A stretch of 64,000 nucleotides of DNA from RYN-230 sp963717125 (GCA_963717125.1 CAVQVG010000019.1:248001-312000); one strand, 5' to 3'; counted from the first letter of the stretch, positions 42,274 through 53,315 are shown. A program made the numbers and translations. Notes: generated by a model not told the origin, from the letters alone.

Positions 42274-43377
42274 TCAGCGCATGGTGTCCAGCCGGCCCAG
42301 CGCCTCGGCGGTTTCCTGCACCAGGGCCTTGACCAGCTCGGCCACCGGGCGGACTTCGGTCATCCGGCCCACGATCTGGCCTACCGGCATCGGCTGCACA
42401 TCGGGCTGACCGGATCGCATCAGCCGCTGGTGTGCGTTGCTGACCAGCAGGTTCTGCAACGGCATTGGCAGCGGCTCGGGCGCGCCGGGCTCCGCCCAGG
42501 CCTGCGTCCAGCGGTTCTTCAGCAGCCGCGCGGGCTTGCCGCTGTAGATCCGGGACCGCACGGTGTCGGACGAGGTGGCCGTGAGCAGCGCCTCGCGCAG
42601 CGCCGGCAGGGCCGCGCTCAGCGAGTATTCCTCGGTGACCAGCCAGGCCGAGCCCATCCAGACGCCGACCGCGCCGAGCGCCAGGGCCGCGGCGATCTGC
42701 CGGCCGCAGCCGATCCCGCCCGCCGCGAGCACTGGCACCTGGCCGCCGACCGCGTCCACGATTTCCGGGATGAGCACCATGCTGGCGATCTCGCCGGTGT
42801 GCCCGCCCGCCTCGTAGCCCTGAGCCACCACGATGTCCACCCCGCTGGCGACGTGGCTGCGGGCGTGGTCCGCCTTACCGGCCAGCGCGGCGACCAGCAT
42901 GCCGCGGTCGTGGGCCCGCTCGATGATGTCCGCGGGCGGCGGCCCGAGCGCGTTCGCGATCAGCCGGGCCGGGTGGGTCAGCGCCACCTCGACGTGCTGC
43001 CGGGCGACCGAGTGCAGCCAGCCGAGCACGCCCTCCCCGGCGGCCGAACCGTCGGGCAGCGGCGGCACGCCCAGTTTGAGCAGCGTCTGCTCGACGAAGT
43101 CCTTGTGTCCGTCCGGGATCAGCTGGCCCAGGTCTACCGGGGCGCCTTCGGCCGGCACCCGGGCGGGCATCACCACGTCGACCCCGTACGGGCGGCCATC
43201 GGTGTTGCCGTCCATCCAGTGCAGCACGGCGTCCAGCTCGGCCGGGTCGTTGAACCGGACGCAGCCCAGCACGCCGAGCCCGCCGGCCCGGCTGATCGCG
43301 GCGGCCACCTGTTCGGACGGGGTGAAGCCGACGATCGGGTGCTCGATGCCGAGCAGGGTGCACAGCGGGGTCCGCAC
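42274..43377 (-). CDS. Nitronate monooxygenase-fold flavoprotein
   Basis: 367 residues. LLGIEHPIVGFTPSEQVAAA then ISRAGGLGVLGCV at the N-terminus, VAQGYEAGGHTGEIASMVLI with the conserved His, and LAAGGIGCGRQIAAALALGA then GVWMGSAWL for FMN phosphate binding. It is a paralog of IpdC but a different branch. It lies 8 bases after fadD19 on the same strand, so it is probably under the KstR-type box at 45022 and acts on a sterol side-chain or fatty-acyl intermediate. Substrate unknown. Confidence 0.85.
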   Translation of the reverse strand: MRTPLCTLLGIEHPIVGFTPSEQVAAAISRAGGLGVLGCVRFNDPAELDAVLHWMDGNTDGRPYGVDVVMPARVPAEGAPVDLGQLIPDGHKDFVEQTLLKLGVPPLPDGSAAGEGVLGWLHSVARQHVEVALTHPARLIANALGPPPADIIERAHDRGMLVAALAGKADHARSHVASGVDIVVAQGYEAGGHTGEIASMVLIPEIVDAVGGQVPVLAAGGIGCGRQIAAALALGAVGVWMGSAWLVTEEYSLSAALPALREALLTATSSDTVRSRIYSGKPARLLKNRWTQAWAEPGAPEPLPMPLQNLLVSNAHQRLMRSGQPDVQPMPVGQIVGRMTEVRPVAELVKALVQETAEALGRLDTMR

Positions 43378-43385
43378 GAGTCTCC

Positions 43386-45011
43386 TTAATGGGCGGGCTG
43401 GCTGGCGGTAGCGCGGCCCGCGCTGGGCGGGTGGTCAGCCACGTAACGGTGCGCCCAGCCGTAGTCGGCCTTGCCGGCCGCGGTGCGGCCGATGGAGCCG
43501 ACCAGCCAGATGCTGCGCGGCACCTTGTACCCGGCGACCTCACCGCGGACATGGCTGACGAGCTGGTCCAGGTCCACCGGGGTGCCCTCGCGGGCCTGCA
43601 CCAGTGCGGCCACCCGCTGTCCGAGCGTCTCGTCCGGCACGCCGATGACCAGGGCGTCGAACACGCCGGGATGAGACTTGAGCGCGCCCTCGACCTCTTC
43701 CGGGAACACCTTCTCGCCGCCAGAATTCACGCAGGTATTGCCCCGGCCGAGCAGGGTCACGCTGCCATCCGTCTCGACCCGGGCCCAGTCCCCCGGTACG
43801 GCGTAACGCTTCCCGTCCATCTCGGCGAACATCGCCGCCGTCTTGACCGGGTCCTTGTAGTAGCCGAGCGGCACGTGACCGCCGCGAGCCAGCCGGCCGA
43901 CCTCCCCCGGCCCGGCCTGGCCGCCCTGGTCGTTCAGCACGACGACCTCCGGGCCTGGCTTGACCGTCGGGCCGCCACGTTGCTCCGCGCCGGCCGTCAC
44001 CAGGCCCATCCCGGCGAAGCCGGTCTCGGTGGAGCCGATCGCCTCGGTGATGAACACGTTGGGCAGCGCCGCGGTGCAGGCGTCCTTGACCACCGGGGAG
44101 AACAGCGCCGCGCTGGAGGAGAGGGACAGCAGCGAGGAGGCGTCATAATCACCGTCGCGGTAGGCCTCGATCAGCGGCCGCGCCATCGCGTCCCCGATGA
44201 CCAGCATCACGTTCACCTTGTACCGCTCGATCTCCCGCCAGGCCTCGTGCGGGTCGAACCGCCGGGTCAGCACCACGGTATCGCCGCCGAACAGCGCGCC
44301 CAGAGTGGCCACCTGCGCCGCCCCGTGGATCAGCGGAGCGGCGCACAGCCGGACCATCCCGCCCGATTCGCGCCCACGGCGGGACTGCTCCCACTCGTCG
44401 GCCAGTTCCTCACCGGTGAAAAAGTCGATCCCGCCGCCCAGGGTGCGCCAGATGTCCTCGTGCCGCCACATGACGCCCTTGGGCCGTCCAGTCGTCCCGC
44501 CGGTGTAGATGATGTACACGTCATCGCCGCTGCGCTCCCCGAAGTCGCGGTCCGGTGACCCAGCCGCCAGCGCGTCGTCGTAGCTGACCCCGGTGCCGAG
44601 GTCGGCATCGCTGCCGTCGTCGATGACCACCGTGCCGAGCAGCCCGGGCGCGGCGTCCGCGACCGCGGCCACCCGCGCCGTGTCCCGCCGGTCGTGCACC
44701 AGCGCGACCGGGTCGGAGTCGTCGAGCAGGTACCGCAACTCGTTCTCGACGTACCGGTAGTTGATGTTGACCGCGACCGCGCGCAGCTTGCACACCGCGA
44801 GCAGCGTCTCGGCCGCCTCCACCGAGTTGCGGGCGTACACGCCCACGTGGTCTCCGGGCTTGACGCCGATGCCCGCTAAGTAGTGCGCCAGCCGGTTGCC
44901 GCGCGCATCGACCTCGCGGAAGGTGAACTGCTTGTCACCACAGGCCAGCGCGGTGCGCTCGGCAAAGGTGTCCGCCGCATGCTCGTAGAGGTCGGCGATG
45001 TTCAGGGCCAT
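43386..45011 (-). CDS. fadD19: FadD19-type steroid side-chain CoA ligase
   Basis: 541 residues. The AMP-forming motif is IIYTGGTTGRPKGVMWRHED, with GSTETGF, GDWARVETDGSVTLLGRGNT and SGGEKVFPEEVEGALKSHPG. The wording follows FadD19 (Rv3515c) as I recall. FadD19 activates the long C27 side-chain acid (cholestenoate type) with CoA and is needed for C-24 branched sterols in Rhodococcus. It is divergent from echA19 over a KstR-type box, the same layout as in M. tuberculosis. Confidence 0.9.
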   Translation of the reverse strand: MALNIADLYEHAADTFAERTALACGDKQFTFREVDARGNRLAHYLAGIGVKPGDHVGVYARNSVEAAETLLAVCKLRAVAVNINYRYVENELRYLLDDSDPVALVHDRRDTARVAAVADAAPGLLGTVVIDDGSDADLGTGVSYDDALAAGSPDRDFGERSGDDVYIIYTGGTTGRPKGVMWRHEDIWRTLGGGIDFFTGEELADEWEQSRRGRESGGMVRLCAAPLIHGAAQVATLGALFGGDTVVLTRRFDPHEAWREIERYKVNVMLVIGDAMARPLIEAYRDGDYDASSLLSLSSSAALFSPVVKDACTAALPNVFITEAIGSTETGFAGMGLVTAGAEQRGGPTVKPGPEVVVLNDQGGQAGPGEVGRLARGGHVPLGYYKDPVKTAAMFAEMDGKRYAVPGDWARVETDGSVTLLGRGNTCVNSGGEKVFPEEVEGALKSHPGVFDALVIGVPDETLGQRVAALVQAREGTPVDLDQLVSHVRGEVAGYKVPRSIWLVGSIGRTAAGKADYGWAHRYVADHPPSAGRATASQPAH

Positions 45012-45021
45012 GGGACGAAAC

Positions 45022-45035
45022 TAGAACGTGTTACC
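45022..45035. promoter_or_regulatory. KstR-type box between fadD19 and echA19
   Basis: TAGAACGTGTTACC matches TnnAACnnGTTnnA except for the last base. It is 10 bases upstream of the fadD19 ATG and 50 bases before echA19. Confidence 0.72.
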
Positions 45036-45085
45036 GTTTTTGGGCAAGGCCTGCGCCTGGGCCAAAGTGAGGAGAGACCGGTTCG

Positions 45086-45919
45086 ATGACATCGACCTCC
45101 GCGCCCGCCTCCGCCGAGCCTGCCGACGGCACCGAGCCGCCGCACGTGCTGCTCGAGCGCCGCGGCCACGTGCTGATCGTGACCATGAACCGGCCCCAGG
45201 CGCGCAACGCGCTGAGCGGGCCGATGATGGCCCTGCTCCGCGAGGCGTGGGACCAGGTGGACAGTGACCCGGGCATCCGGGTCTGCGTGCTGACCGGCGC
45301 GGGCGGCGCGTTCTGCGCGGGGGCCGACCTGAAGGCGATGAGCCGGTCGCACCCGGGCGAGGCGTTCCGCGCCGGGGACATGGACATGTCCGCGATACCG
45401 GCGCTGCTCAAGGGCCGTCGGCTGACTAAGCCGCTCATCGCCGCGGTGGAAGGCCCGGCCATCGCCGGGGGCACCGAGATCCTGCAGGCCACCGACATCC
45501 GGGTGGCCGGGGAGAGCGCCCGGTTCGGGATTTCCGAGGCGCGCTGGGGGCTGTTCCCGCTGGGCGGCTCCGCGGTGCGGCTGACCCGGCAGATCCCGTA
45601 CACGGTGGCGGCCGACCTGCTGCTCACCGGCCGGCACATCAGCGCCGCCGAGGCCCGGGAGATCGGGCTGGTCGGCCACGTCGTGCCGGACGGCCAGGCG
45701 CTGGCCAAGGCCCTGGAGCTGGCCGACCTGATCGCGGCGAACGGGCCGGTCGCGGTCCGCGGGATCCTGCGCACGATCCGGGAGACCGAGGGCATGCCGG
45801 AGCACGAGGCGTTCGCCGTCGAGGCCCGGATCGGCATGGCCGTGTTCGCCAGCGACGACGCCAGGGAAGGCCCGCGCGCGTTCACCGAAAAGCGCACACC
45901 GCACTTCCGCGACCACTAA
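45086..45919 (+). CDS. echA19: EchA19-type enoyl-CoA hydratase
   Basis: 277 residues. Crotonase motifs are VTMNRPQARNALSGPMM, GAGGAFCAGADLKAMSRSHP and EGPAIAGGTEILQATDIRVA, with FGISEARWGLFPLGGSAVRL and TEKRTPHFRDH at the end. The match to EchA19 (Rv3516) as remembered is strong. It hydrates the side-chain enoyl-CoA in sterol beta-oxidation. The N-terminal ~18 residues are Ser/Ala/Pro-rich and extra. Confidence 0.9.
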   Translation: MTSTSAPASAEPADGTEPPHVLLERRGHVLIVTMNRPQARNALSGPMMALLREAWDQVDSDPGIRVCVLTGAGGAFCAGADLKAMSRSHPGEAFRAGDMDMSAIPALLKGRRLTKPLIAAVEGPAIAGGTEILQATDIRVAGESARFGISEARWGLFPLGGSAVRLTRQIPYTVAADLLLTGRHISAAEAREIGLVGHVVPDGQALAKALELADLIAANGPVAVRGILRTIRETEGMPEHEAFAVEARIGMAVFASDDAREGPRAFTEKRTPHFRDH

Positions 45920-45947
45920 CCCCACCGCCGCTGACCGCCGGGCTGTC

Positions 45948-47495
45948 TTAGATGGCGCGGTCGCGGTTGGACCAGTAGGGGTCGCGGAGGCGGCGCTTGT
46001 ACAGCTTGCCGTTCGGGTCGCGGGGCAGTTCGGCGACGTAGTCGATGGTGCGCGGCAGCTTGAACTTGGCCAGCCGGCCAGCCAGGAAATCGAGCAGGTC
46101 CGCGGTCAGCTGGGGGCCGGGCTCGGCGCCTTCGGCCGGCTGCACCACCGCCTTGATCTCCTCGCCCCAGTCCTCGTGCGGGATGCCGAACACCGCGACG
46201 TCAGCCACCGCGGGATGGCAGGACAGCTCGGCCTCGATCTCGGCCGGATAGATGTTCACCCCGCCAGAGATGATCATGTCGCTGCTCCGGTCGCAGATGA
46301 ACAGGTAGCCGTCCTCATCCTGGTAGCCGATGTCGCCGACGGTGAACAGGCCGCCGGCCCGGGCGGCCCGGGTCTTCTCGTCGTCCTTGTAGTAGGCGAA
46401 GTCCGAGGTGCCCATCCTCATGTAGACCAGGCCCTGCTGGCCGGGGGCGACCTCGTGGCCGGTCCGGTCCAGCACCTTGACCTGCGAGCCGAGCCAGGGC
46501 AGGCCCACTGAGCCCGGCTTGCGGAGCCATTCCGCGGAGCTGATCAGCGTGCCGCCGCCCTCGGTGGCCGCGTAGTACTCGACGATGACCGGGCCCAGCC
46601 AGTCGATCATGCGGCGCTTGATCTCCGCCGGGCAGGGCGCCGCGCTGTGGATCACCGCGCGCAGCGAGCTGGTGTCATACCGGGCCCGCGCCTCGTCAGG
46701 CAGCGCCAGCATCCGGCGGAACTGAGTGGGCACGGTGTGGGTGTGCGTCACCCGGTACCGCTCGATGAGGGCCAGCGCCTGCTCCGGATCCCAGCGGTCC
46801 ACCAGCACCACGGTGTGGCCGAGCTGGATCGAGATCGCGGCGAAGTTGAGCACCGCCGTGTGGTACAGCGGCGACCCGCACAGGTGCACGTGATCGTCAT
46901 ACGGCGCCAGGCCGAACAGGCCGAAGAACCAGGTGGACTGGGCGCCGGTGGCGACGTCCGGGTCGAGGCCGGTCAGCGGGCGGCGCACCCCCTTGGGGCG
47001 GCCGGAGGTGCCCGACGTGTACAGCATCGGCGCGCCGTGTGTGCGCGGCGCTGGGCGCCCGTCCAGCCCGTCGTCACCGAGCGCGGTGAGCGGCTCGAAC
47101 CCGGGGATCGCGCCGGCCGCGAACCGGGCCTTGAGGCCGGCCAGGTCGGCCGCCTCGGCCGCCACCGCGGCGAACCGCTCGTCGGCCACGAACGCGGCTG
47201 TCTCGCTGTCGGTCAGGATGTAAGCGACCTCCGGGGCCAGCTGGTGCCAGTTGATCGGCACGATGTACAGGCCGGTCTCGATGGCGGCGAAGTACAGCGC
47301 CAGCGCGGTCGCGCTGTTGGGCAGCAGCGTGGCCACCGTGTCCCCGGTGCCCAGGCCGAGCGTGCGCAGGCCCCGCCCATAGCGGTCCGCCGCGGCGGCC
47401 AGTTCGGCGTAGCTGACCGCGGTGCCGTCCGGCTCGATGACGGCGGCCCGGTCCGGGGAGTCCGCCGCAATGGCCCACAGGCCGACGCTGTCCAT
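45948..47495 (-). CDS. Acyl-CoA synthetase (steroid or fatty acid CoA ligase)
   Basis: 515 residues. AMP-binding motif MLYTSGTSGRPKGVRRP, the acyl pocket region FGLAPYDDHVHLCGSPLYHT, EYYAATEGGG, FTVGDIGYQDEDGYLFICDR and the catalytic Lys region LPRDPNGKLYKRRL. It belongs to the FadD family but I cannot match it to a single mycobacterial paralog; FadD17- or FadD4-like roles are possible. The KstR-type box 47506-47519 lies 10 bases upstream of the ATG, so a sterol side-chain acid is likely. Confidence 0.87.
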   Translation of the reverse strand: MDSVGLWAIAADSPDRAAVIEPDGTAVSYAELAAAADRYGRGLRTLGLGTGDTVATLLPNSATALALYFAAIETGLYIVPINWHQLAPEVAYILTDSETAAFVADERFAAVAAEAADLAGLKARFAAGAIPGFEPLTALGDDGLDGRPAPRTHGAPMLYTSGTSGRPKGVRRPLTGLDPDVATGAQSTWFFGLFGLAPYDDHVHLCGSPLYHTAVLNFAAISIQLGHTVVLVDRWDPEQALALIERYRVTHTHTVPTQFRRMLALPDEARARYDTSSLRAVIHSAAPCPAEIKRRMIDWLGPVIVEYYAATEGGGTLISSAEWLRKPGSVGLPWLGSQVKVLDRTGHEVAPGQQGLVYMRMGTSDFAYYKDDEKTRAARAGGLFTVGDIGYQDEDGYLFICDRSSDMIISGGVNIYPAEIEAELSCHPAVADVAVFGIPHEDWGEEIKAVVQPAEGAEPGPQLTADLLDFLAGRLAKFKLPRTIDYVAELPRDPNGKLYKRRLRDPYWSNRDRAI

Positions 47496-47505
47496 TGTGT
47501 CAATC

Positions 47506-47519
47506 TAGAACAGGTTCTA
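47506..47519. promoter_or_regulatory. KstR-type box, fadD promoter
   Basis: TAGAACAGGTTCTA fits TnnAACnnGTTnnA fully. It is 10 bases upstream of the leftward ATG 47495 and may also serve the rightward DUF35 operon. Confidence 0.78.
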
Positions 47520-47573
47520 TGGGGGAACAAGGCAGGCGCACACGGCTCGCGAGCCTCTATTGCCGGGTCAAGC

Positions 47574-47587
47574 CGGAACGTGTTTCA
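47574..47587. promoter_or_regulatory. Second KstR-type box, DUF35-ltp4-ltp3 promoter
   Basis: CGGAACGTGTTTCA matches the consensus except for the first base. It ends 9 bases before GTG 47597. Confidence 0.6.
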
Positions 47588-47596
47588 CTCTGTTGC

Positions 47597-48596
47597 GTGA
47601 GTCAGCCGCTGCGTGCCCAGCTGGAGATCGGCTTCGATTACACCCGCTCGCTCGGGCCGGTGCTCAGCCAGTTCATGACCGCGCTGGCCGGCCTGCGGAT
47701 CCTCGGCACGCGGGCAGCCGACGGGCGGGTGCACGCCCCGCCGTTCGAGTATGACCCGGGGACCGGCGAGTCGCCGGGCACGCTGCTGGAGGTGGGTCCG
47801 GAGGGCACGGTGGTCAGCTGGACCTGGATGCCGGAACCCCTGGACGGGCAGCCGCTGGCGCGCCCGTTCGGCTGGGCACTGATCCGGCTGGACGGCGCGG
47901 ACACCGCCATGCTGCACGCGGTGGACGCCGGGTGGCCCGCGGCCATGCACACCGGGCTGCGGGTCCGGCCACGCTGGGTCGCCACCCCCGTCGGGAGCAT
48001 CAGGGACATCGCCTGCTTCGAGCCGTGCGACGGCGCGCGGGTGGTGGGGGAAGACAGCCGGGCAAACCAGGCCGCGGCAGCGGCGGACCGCGACCGCGCG
48101 GACCAGGCCGGTGAGCCGGTGACCATGATTACCACGCCGGTGCGGCTGCGGTACGAGCACACCACCTCCGCCGGGGAGAGCAGCTACCTGCGCGGGCTGG
48201 CCGAGGGCCGGCTGCTCGGGCAGCGCTGCCCGGCCTGCGGCAAGGTCTACATCCCGCCGCGCGGCGCCTGCCCCGTTCAACGGGGTGCCCACCACCGACG
48301 AGGTGGAGTTGCCCGACACCGGCATCGTGACCACGTTCTGCGTGGTCAACGTGCCCTACCAGGGTCAGCGGGTAGCGCCACCGTACGTGGCCGCCTCGGT
48401 GCTGCTGGATGGGGCTGACATCGCGTTCCAGCACCTCATCCTGGGCTGTGCGCCGGACGAGGTGCGGATGGGCATGCGGGTCCAGGCGGTCTGGAAACCG
48501 CGCGCGGAATGGGGCACCACCCCAGAGAACATCGACCACTTCCAGCCGACCGGGGAGCCGGACGTACCGTACGAGTCCTATGCCCACCACCTGTGA
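47597..48596 (+). pseudogene. Double OB-fold DUF35 protein (Rv3521-like), frameshifted
   Basis: From GTG 47597 the first OB-fold region reads LEVGPEGTVVSWTWMPEP and FGWALIRLDGADTAMLHAVD. The second DUF35 unit has the zinc-ribbon QRCPACGKVYIPPRGACP. After CCCC at 48271-48274 the family sequence continues in the next frame (NGVPTTDEVELPDTGIVTTF, APPYVAASVLLDGADIAFQH) to the stop at 48596. One extra C explains the shift. Proteins of this layout (Rv3521) sit beside ltp4 and ltp3 and are thought to complex with the thiolase-like lyases, as the DUF35 part of ChsH2 does with Ltp2. Without the second half that complex would fail, so a sequencing indel is worth excluding. Confidence 0.8.
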
Positions 48597-48608
48597 AGGA
48601 CAGAAACC

Positions 48609-49663
48609 GTGACCGACGTCGCCGTCATCGGCTTCGCCCAGTCGCCGTGCGTCCGGTACGGCGACGGCACGACCGGCGGGGTGGAGATGCTGGTGCCGAT
48701 CTTCGCCGAGGTGCTGGCCAGCACCGGGCTGGCCAAGGCGGACATCGGGTTCTGGTGCTCCGGCTCGTCGGATTACCTGGCTGGCCGGGCATTCTCGTTC
48801 GTCTCGGCGGTGGACGCGATCGGCGCGGTCCCGCCGATCATGGAGTCGCACGTGGAGATGGACGGCGCCTGGGCGCTGTACGAGGCCTGGGTGAAGATCC
48901 TCACCGGCGCGGCGGACACCGCGCTGGTCTACGGGTTCGGCAAGTCGTCCGCGGGCCAGCTCCGCCGGGTGCTGGCCCTGCAACTTGACCCCTACCTGGT
49001 GGCGCCGCTGTGGCCGGACTCGGTGAGCATCGCCGCGCTGCAGGCCCGGCTGGGCATCGAGGCCGGGCGGTGGAGCGAGAAGGACATGGCCGGGGTGGCC
49101 GCGCGCAGCCGGGCCGCTGCCCGCGGCAACCCGCAGGCGCAGCTGTCCGAGCAGGTCTCGGCCGAGGAACTGCTGGACCGCCCCTACGTCGCCGACCCGC
49201 TCCGGGCGCACGACTGCGCACCGGTCGGGGACGGGGCCGCGGTCGTCGTCCTGGCTTCGGCCGACCGGGCCCGCGAGCTGTGCCCGCGGCCCGCCTGGAT
49301 CACCGGCTTCGCGCACCGGATCGACACCGGGGAACTGGGTGGCCGGGACCTGACCACGTCGCCCGCCGCGGTCGCGGCCGGCCAGGCAGCCAGCGCCGGC
49401 CCGGGCATCGACGTGGCCGAACTGCACGCCCCGTTCAGCCACCAGGAGCTCATTCTCCGTACCGCGCTGGGCCTGGACGACGGCACTCAGGTCAATCCGT
49501 CCGGCGGCGCGCTGTGCGGCAACCCGATGTTCGCGGCCGGCCTGGCCCGGATCGGCATGGCGGCCCGGGCCATCACGGCGGACGGCGCGGACCGCGCGCT
49601 CGGCCACGCCACCAGCGGCCCGGCCCTGCAGCAGAACCTCGTTTGCGTCATGGAGGCACGCGG

Positions 49664-49667
<4 letters not shown>
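48609..49667 (+). CDS. ltp4: Ltp4-type thiolase-fold lipid-transfer protein / aldol-lyase
   Basis: 352 residues from GTG 48609. VAVIGFAQSPCVRYGDGT, FWCSGSSDYLAGRAFSFV, ESHVEMDGAWALYEAW and NPSGGALCGNPMFAAGLARI show the thiolase-like SCP2 fold without the usual nucleophile Cys motif. In actinobacteria Ltp3 and Ltp4 cleave C-24 branched sterol side chains (shown in Rhodococcus) by retro-aldol chemistry. Position between the DUF35 gene and ltp3 matches Rv3521-Rv3522-Rv3523. Confidence 0.87.
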
Positions 49668-50827
<1,160 letters not shown>

Positions 50828-50839
50828 CCCGGCCGCCGG

Positions 50840-52075
50840 TCAGCCGTAGTTGACCGGGAGGCGTTTGATGCCGTTCAGCCAGCCGGAGCGCAGTCGCTCC
50901 ACCTCGCCTGCCTTGGTGATGGCCGGCATGGCATCGGCGATCGCGTTGAAGATGAGTTCGATCTCCAGCCGGGCCAGGTTGGCGCCCAGGCAGTAGTGCG
51001 CGCCCATGCCCCCGAAGCCGAGATGCGGGTTGGGGTCGCGCAGGATGTTGAACTCCTCGGGACTGCCGAAGACCGCCTCGTCGAAGTTGGCCGACCGGTA
51101 GAACAGGCCGACCCGCTGGCCGGCCGTGATGTGCTGGCCGCCCAGCACCGTGTCGGCCAGCGCGGTGCGCTGGAACACGGTCACCGGGGTGGCCCAGCGG
51201 ACGATCTCGTCCACCGCCGTGGCCGGCCGCCCGGCCCGGTACAGCTCCCACTGTTCCGGGTGGTCCAGGAAGGCCAGCATCCCGTGGGAGATCGCGTTCC
51301 GGGTCGTCTCGTTGCCCGCCACGGCCAGCAGGATCATGAAGTAGCCGAACTCGTCCGGGGTCAGCATCTCCCCGTCCACGTCCGCCTGCACCAGCGTGCT
51401 GACGATGTCCTCGCGCGGGCAGGCCCGGCGCTGCTCGGCCAGCTGCAAGCTGTAGCCGACCAGCTCCGCCCCGGCGGTCATCGTTTCTGTCTGGTACTCC
51501 GGATCTTCCGAGCCGACCATCTGATTGGTCCAGTCGAAAATCTTCCGCCGGTCCGGCTGCGGCACCCCGAGCAGCTCGGCGATGGCCTGCAGCGGCAGCT
51601 CGCAGGCCACGTCGGTGACGAAGTCGCCGGTGCCGTCCGCGACGGCGGCCGCTACGATCCGCCTGGCCCGGTCGGTGAGCGCCTCCCGCAGGCTGCCGAT
51701 GGCCCGCGGGGTGAAGCCCCGGGACACGATCCCGCGCAGCTTGGTGTGGCCGGGCGGGTCGCGGTTGAGCAGGATGAGCCGGGACAGCTGGAGGGATTCC
51801 TCGGTGACCGGCAGCGCGTACCGGATGAGCGCGGTATTGGCCTCGCTCGAGTAGATGTCGCTGTGCCGGGACACCTGCAGCACGTCCGCGTGCCGGGTGA
51901 CCACCCAGTACCCGCCGTCGTCGAATCCCCCCGTGCCGCGTGGCTGCTGGCTCCACCAGACCGGGGCGGCCCGGCGCAGCTCGGCCAGTTCCCGGGCCGG
52001 GACCCGCTGGACGCACAGATCGGGGTCGGTGAAGTCGAATCCGGGCGGGATGTTCGGCGGGGGCATCAACAGCAC
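50840..52075 (-). CDS. cyp125: Cytochrome P450, CYP125 family (copy 2)
   Basis: 411 residues from GTG 52075; ATG 52066 (MPPPNIPPGF) is an alternative, and neither has a clear ribosome site. I-helix MILLAVAGNETTRNAISHGM, ExxR in VDEIVRWATPVTVFQRTALA, and heme-Cys loop GFGGMGAHYCLGANLAR. PPGFDFTDPDL and the tail RLRSGWLNGIKRLPVNY are typical of CYP125, the steroid C26/C27 monooxygenase that starts side-chain oxidation. It directly follows a close paralog, one base apart. Confidence 0.88.
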   Translation of the reverse strand: MLLMPPPNIPPGFDFTDPDLCVQRVPARELAELRRAAPVWWSQQPRGTGGFDDGGYWVVTRHADVLQVSRHSDIYSSEANTALIRYALPVTEESLQLSRLILLNRDPPGHTKLRGIVSRGFTPRAIGSLREALTDRARRIVAAAVADGTGDFVTDVACELPLQAIAELLGVPQPDRRKIFDWTNQMVGSEDPEYQTETMTAGAELVGYSLQLAEQRRACPREDIVSTLVQADVDGEMLTPDEFGYFMILLAVAGNETTRNAISHGMLAFLDHPEQWELYRAGRPATAVDEIVRWATPVTVFQRTALADTVLGGQHITAGQRVGLFYRSANFDEAVFGSPEEFNILRDPNPHLGFGGMGAHYCLGANLARLEIELIFNAIADAMPAITKAGEVERLRSGWLNGIKRLPVNYG

Positions 52076-52076
52076 A

Positions 52077-53303
52077 TTACGCGTAGGCGACCGGCAGCCG
52101 CTTGATGCCGTTCAGCCAGCCGGACCGGAGCCGCTCCGGCTCACCGGCCTTGCTGATGTCCGGCATGCCGTCGGCGATCGCGTTGAAGATCAGCTCGATC
52201 TCCAGCCGGGCCAGGTTCACGCCGAGGCAGTAGTGCGTGCCGGTGCCGCCGAAACCGAGCTGGGGGTTGGGGCTGCGCAGGATGTCGAACCGCTCCGGGT
52301 GGTCGAACACGTCCTCGTCGAAGTTGGCCGACCGGTAGAACAGGCCGACCCGCTCGCCCTTGGTGATCTGCTGGCCGCCCAGCACGGTGTCCGCCAGCGC
52401 GGTGCGCTGGAACACGGTCACCGGGGTGGCCCACCGGACGATCTCCTCCCCCGCCGTCTCCGGGCGCTGGTCCTTGTACAAGGCCCACTGCTCGGGGTGG
52501 TCCAGGAAGGCCAGCATCCCGTGCGATATCGCGTTCCGGGTGGTCTCGTTGCCCGCCACCGAGAGCAGGATCATGAAGAAGCCGAACTCGTCCGGCGACA
52601 GCTGGCCGCCGTCCACTTCCGCGTGCACCAGCTTGGTGACGATGTCGTCCCGCGGGCAGCCGCGGCGGTCCTCGGCCATGGCCATGCTGTAGCCGACCAG
52701 TTCGGCCGCGGCCGCCTGCGGGTCGCCGTCATACTCCGGGTCGTCGTAGCCGATCATCTCGTTCGACCAGTTGAAGACCTTGCGCCGGTCCTCCTGCGGG
52801 ATGCCGAGCAGCTCGGCGATGGCCTGCAGCGGCAGTTCGCAGGCTACGTCGGTGACGAAGTCACCCGAACCGCCGGTACGGGCGTTATGCACGATTGCCT
52901 CGGCACGGGCGGTCAGCGCTTCGCGGAGGTTGCGGATGGCGCGCGGCGTGAAGCCGCGGGACACGATGCCGCGCAGCTTGGTGTGCTGCGGCGGGTCGAT
53001 GTTGAGCAGGATGAGCTGCTGCATGGCCAGCGCCTCGTCGGTGACCGGCTGGCCATGGCGGATGATCGCGGTGTTCTGCTGGCTGGAGTAGACGTCGCTG
53101 GCCCGGGACACCTCGAGCACGTCCGCGTGCTTGGTGACCACCCAGAAGCCCTCGTCGTCGAAGCCGGACGCGCCGCGCGGCTGGGCGTTCCACCAGACCG
53201 GGGCGGCGCGGCGCAGCTCGGCCAGCTCGTCGCTGGGCACCCGGCGCACGTACAGGTCAGGGTCAGTGAAGTCGAAACCTGGCGGGATGCTGGGCTCGGC
53301 CAT
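52077..53303 (-). CDS. cyp125: Cytochrome P450, CYP125 family (copy 1)
   Basis: 408 residues from ATG 53303, with GGAGG upstream. MILLSVAGNETTRNAISHGM, EEIVRWATPVTVFQRTALAD, GFGGTGTHYCLGVNLARLEI and RLRSGWLNGIKRLPVAYA. It is very similar to the gene after it across the whole length, so the pair is a tandem duplication. A perfect KstR-type box lies 12 bases upstream. Expected role: terminal hydroxylation and oxidation of the sterol side chain; redox partners are not in the window. Confidence 0.9.
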   Translation of the reverse strand: MAEPSIPPGFDFTDPDLYVRRVPSDELAELRRAAPVWWNAQPRGASGFDDEGFWVVTKHADVLEVSRASDVYSSQQNTAIIRHGQPVTDEALAMQQLILLNIDPPQHTKLRGIVSRGFTPRAIRNLREALTARAEAIVHNARTGGSGDFVTDVACELPLQAIAELLGIPQEDRRKVFNWSNEMIGYDDPEYDGDPQAAAAELVGYSMAMAEDRRGCPRDDIVTKLVHAEVDGGQLSPDEFGFFMILLSVAGNETTRNAISHGMLAFLDHPEQWALYKDQRPETAGEEIVRWATPVTVFQRTALADTVLGGQQITKGERVGLFYRSANFDEDVFDHPERFDILRSPNPQLGFGGTGTHYCLGVNLARLEIELIFNAIADGMPDISKAGEPERLRSGWLNGIKRLPVAYA

Positions 53304-53315
53304 TGCTGCCTCCGC

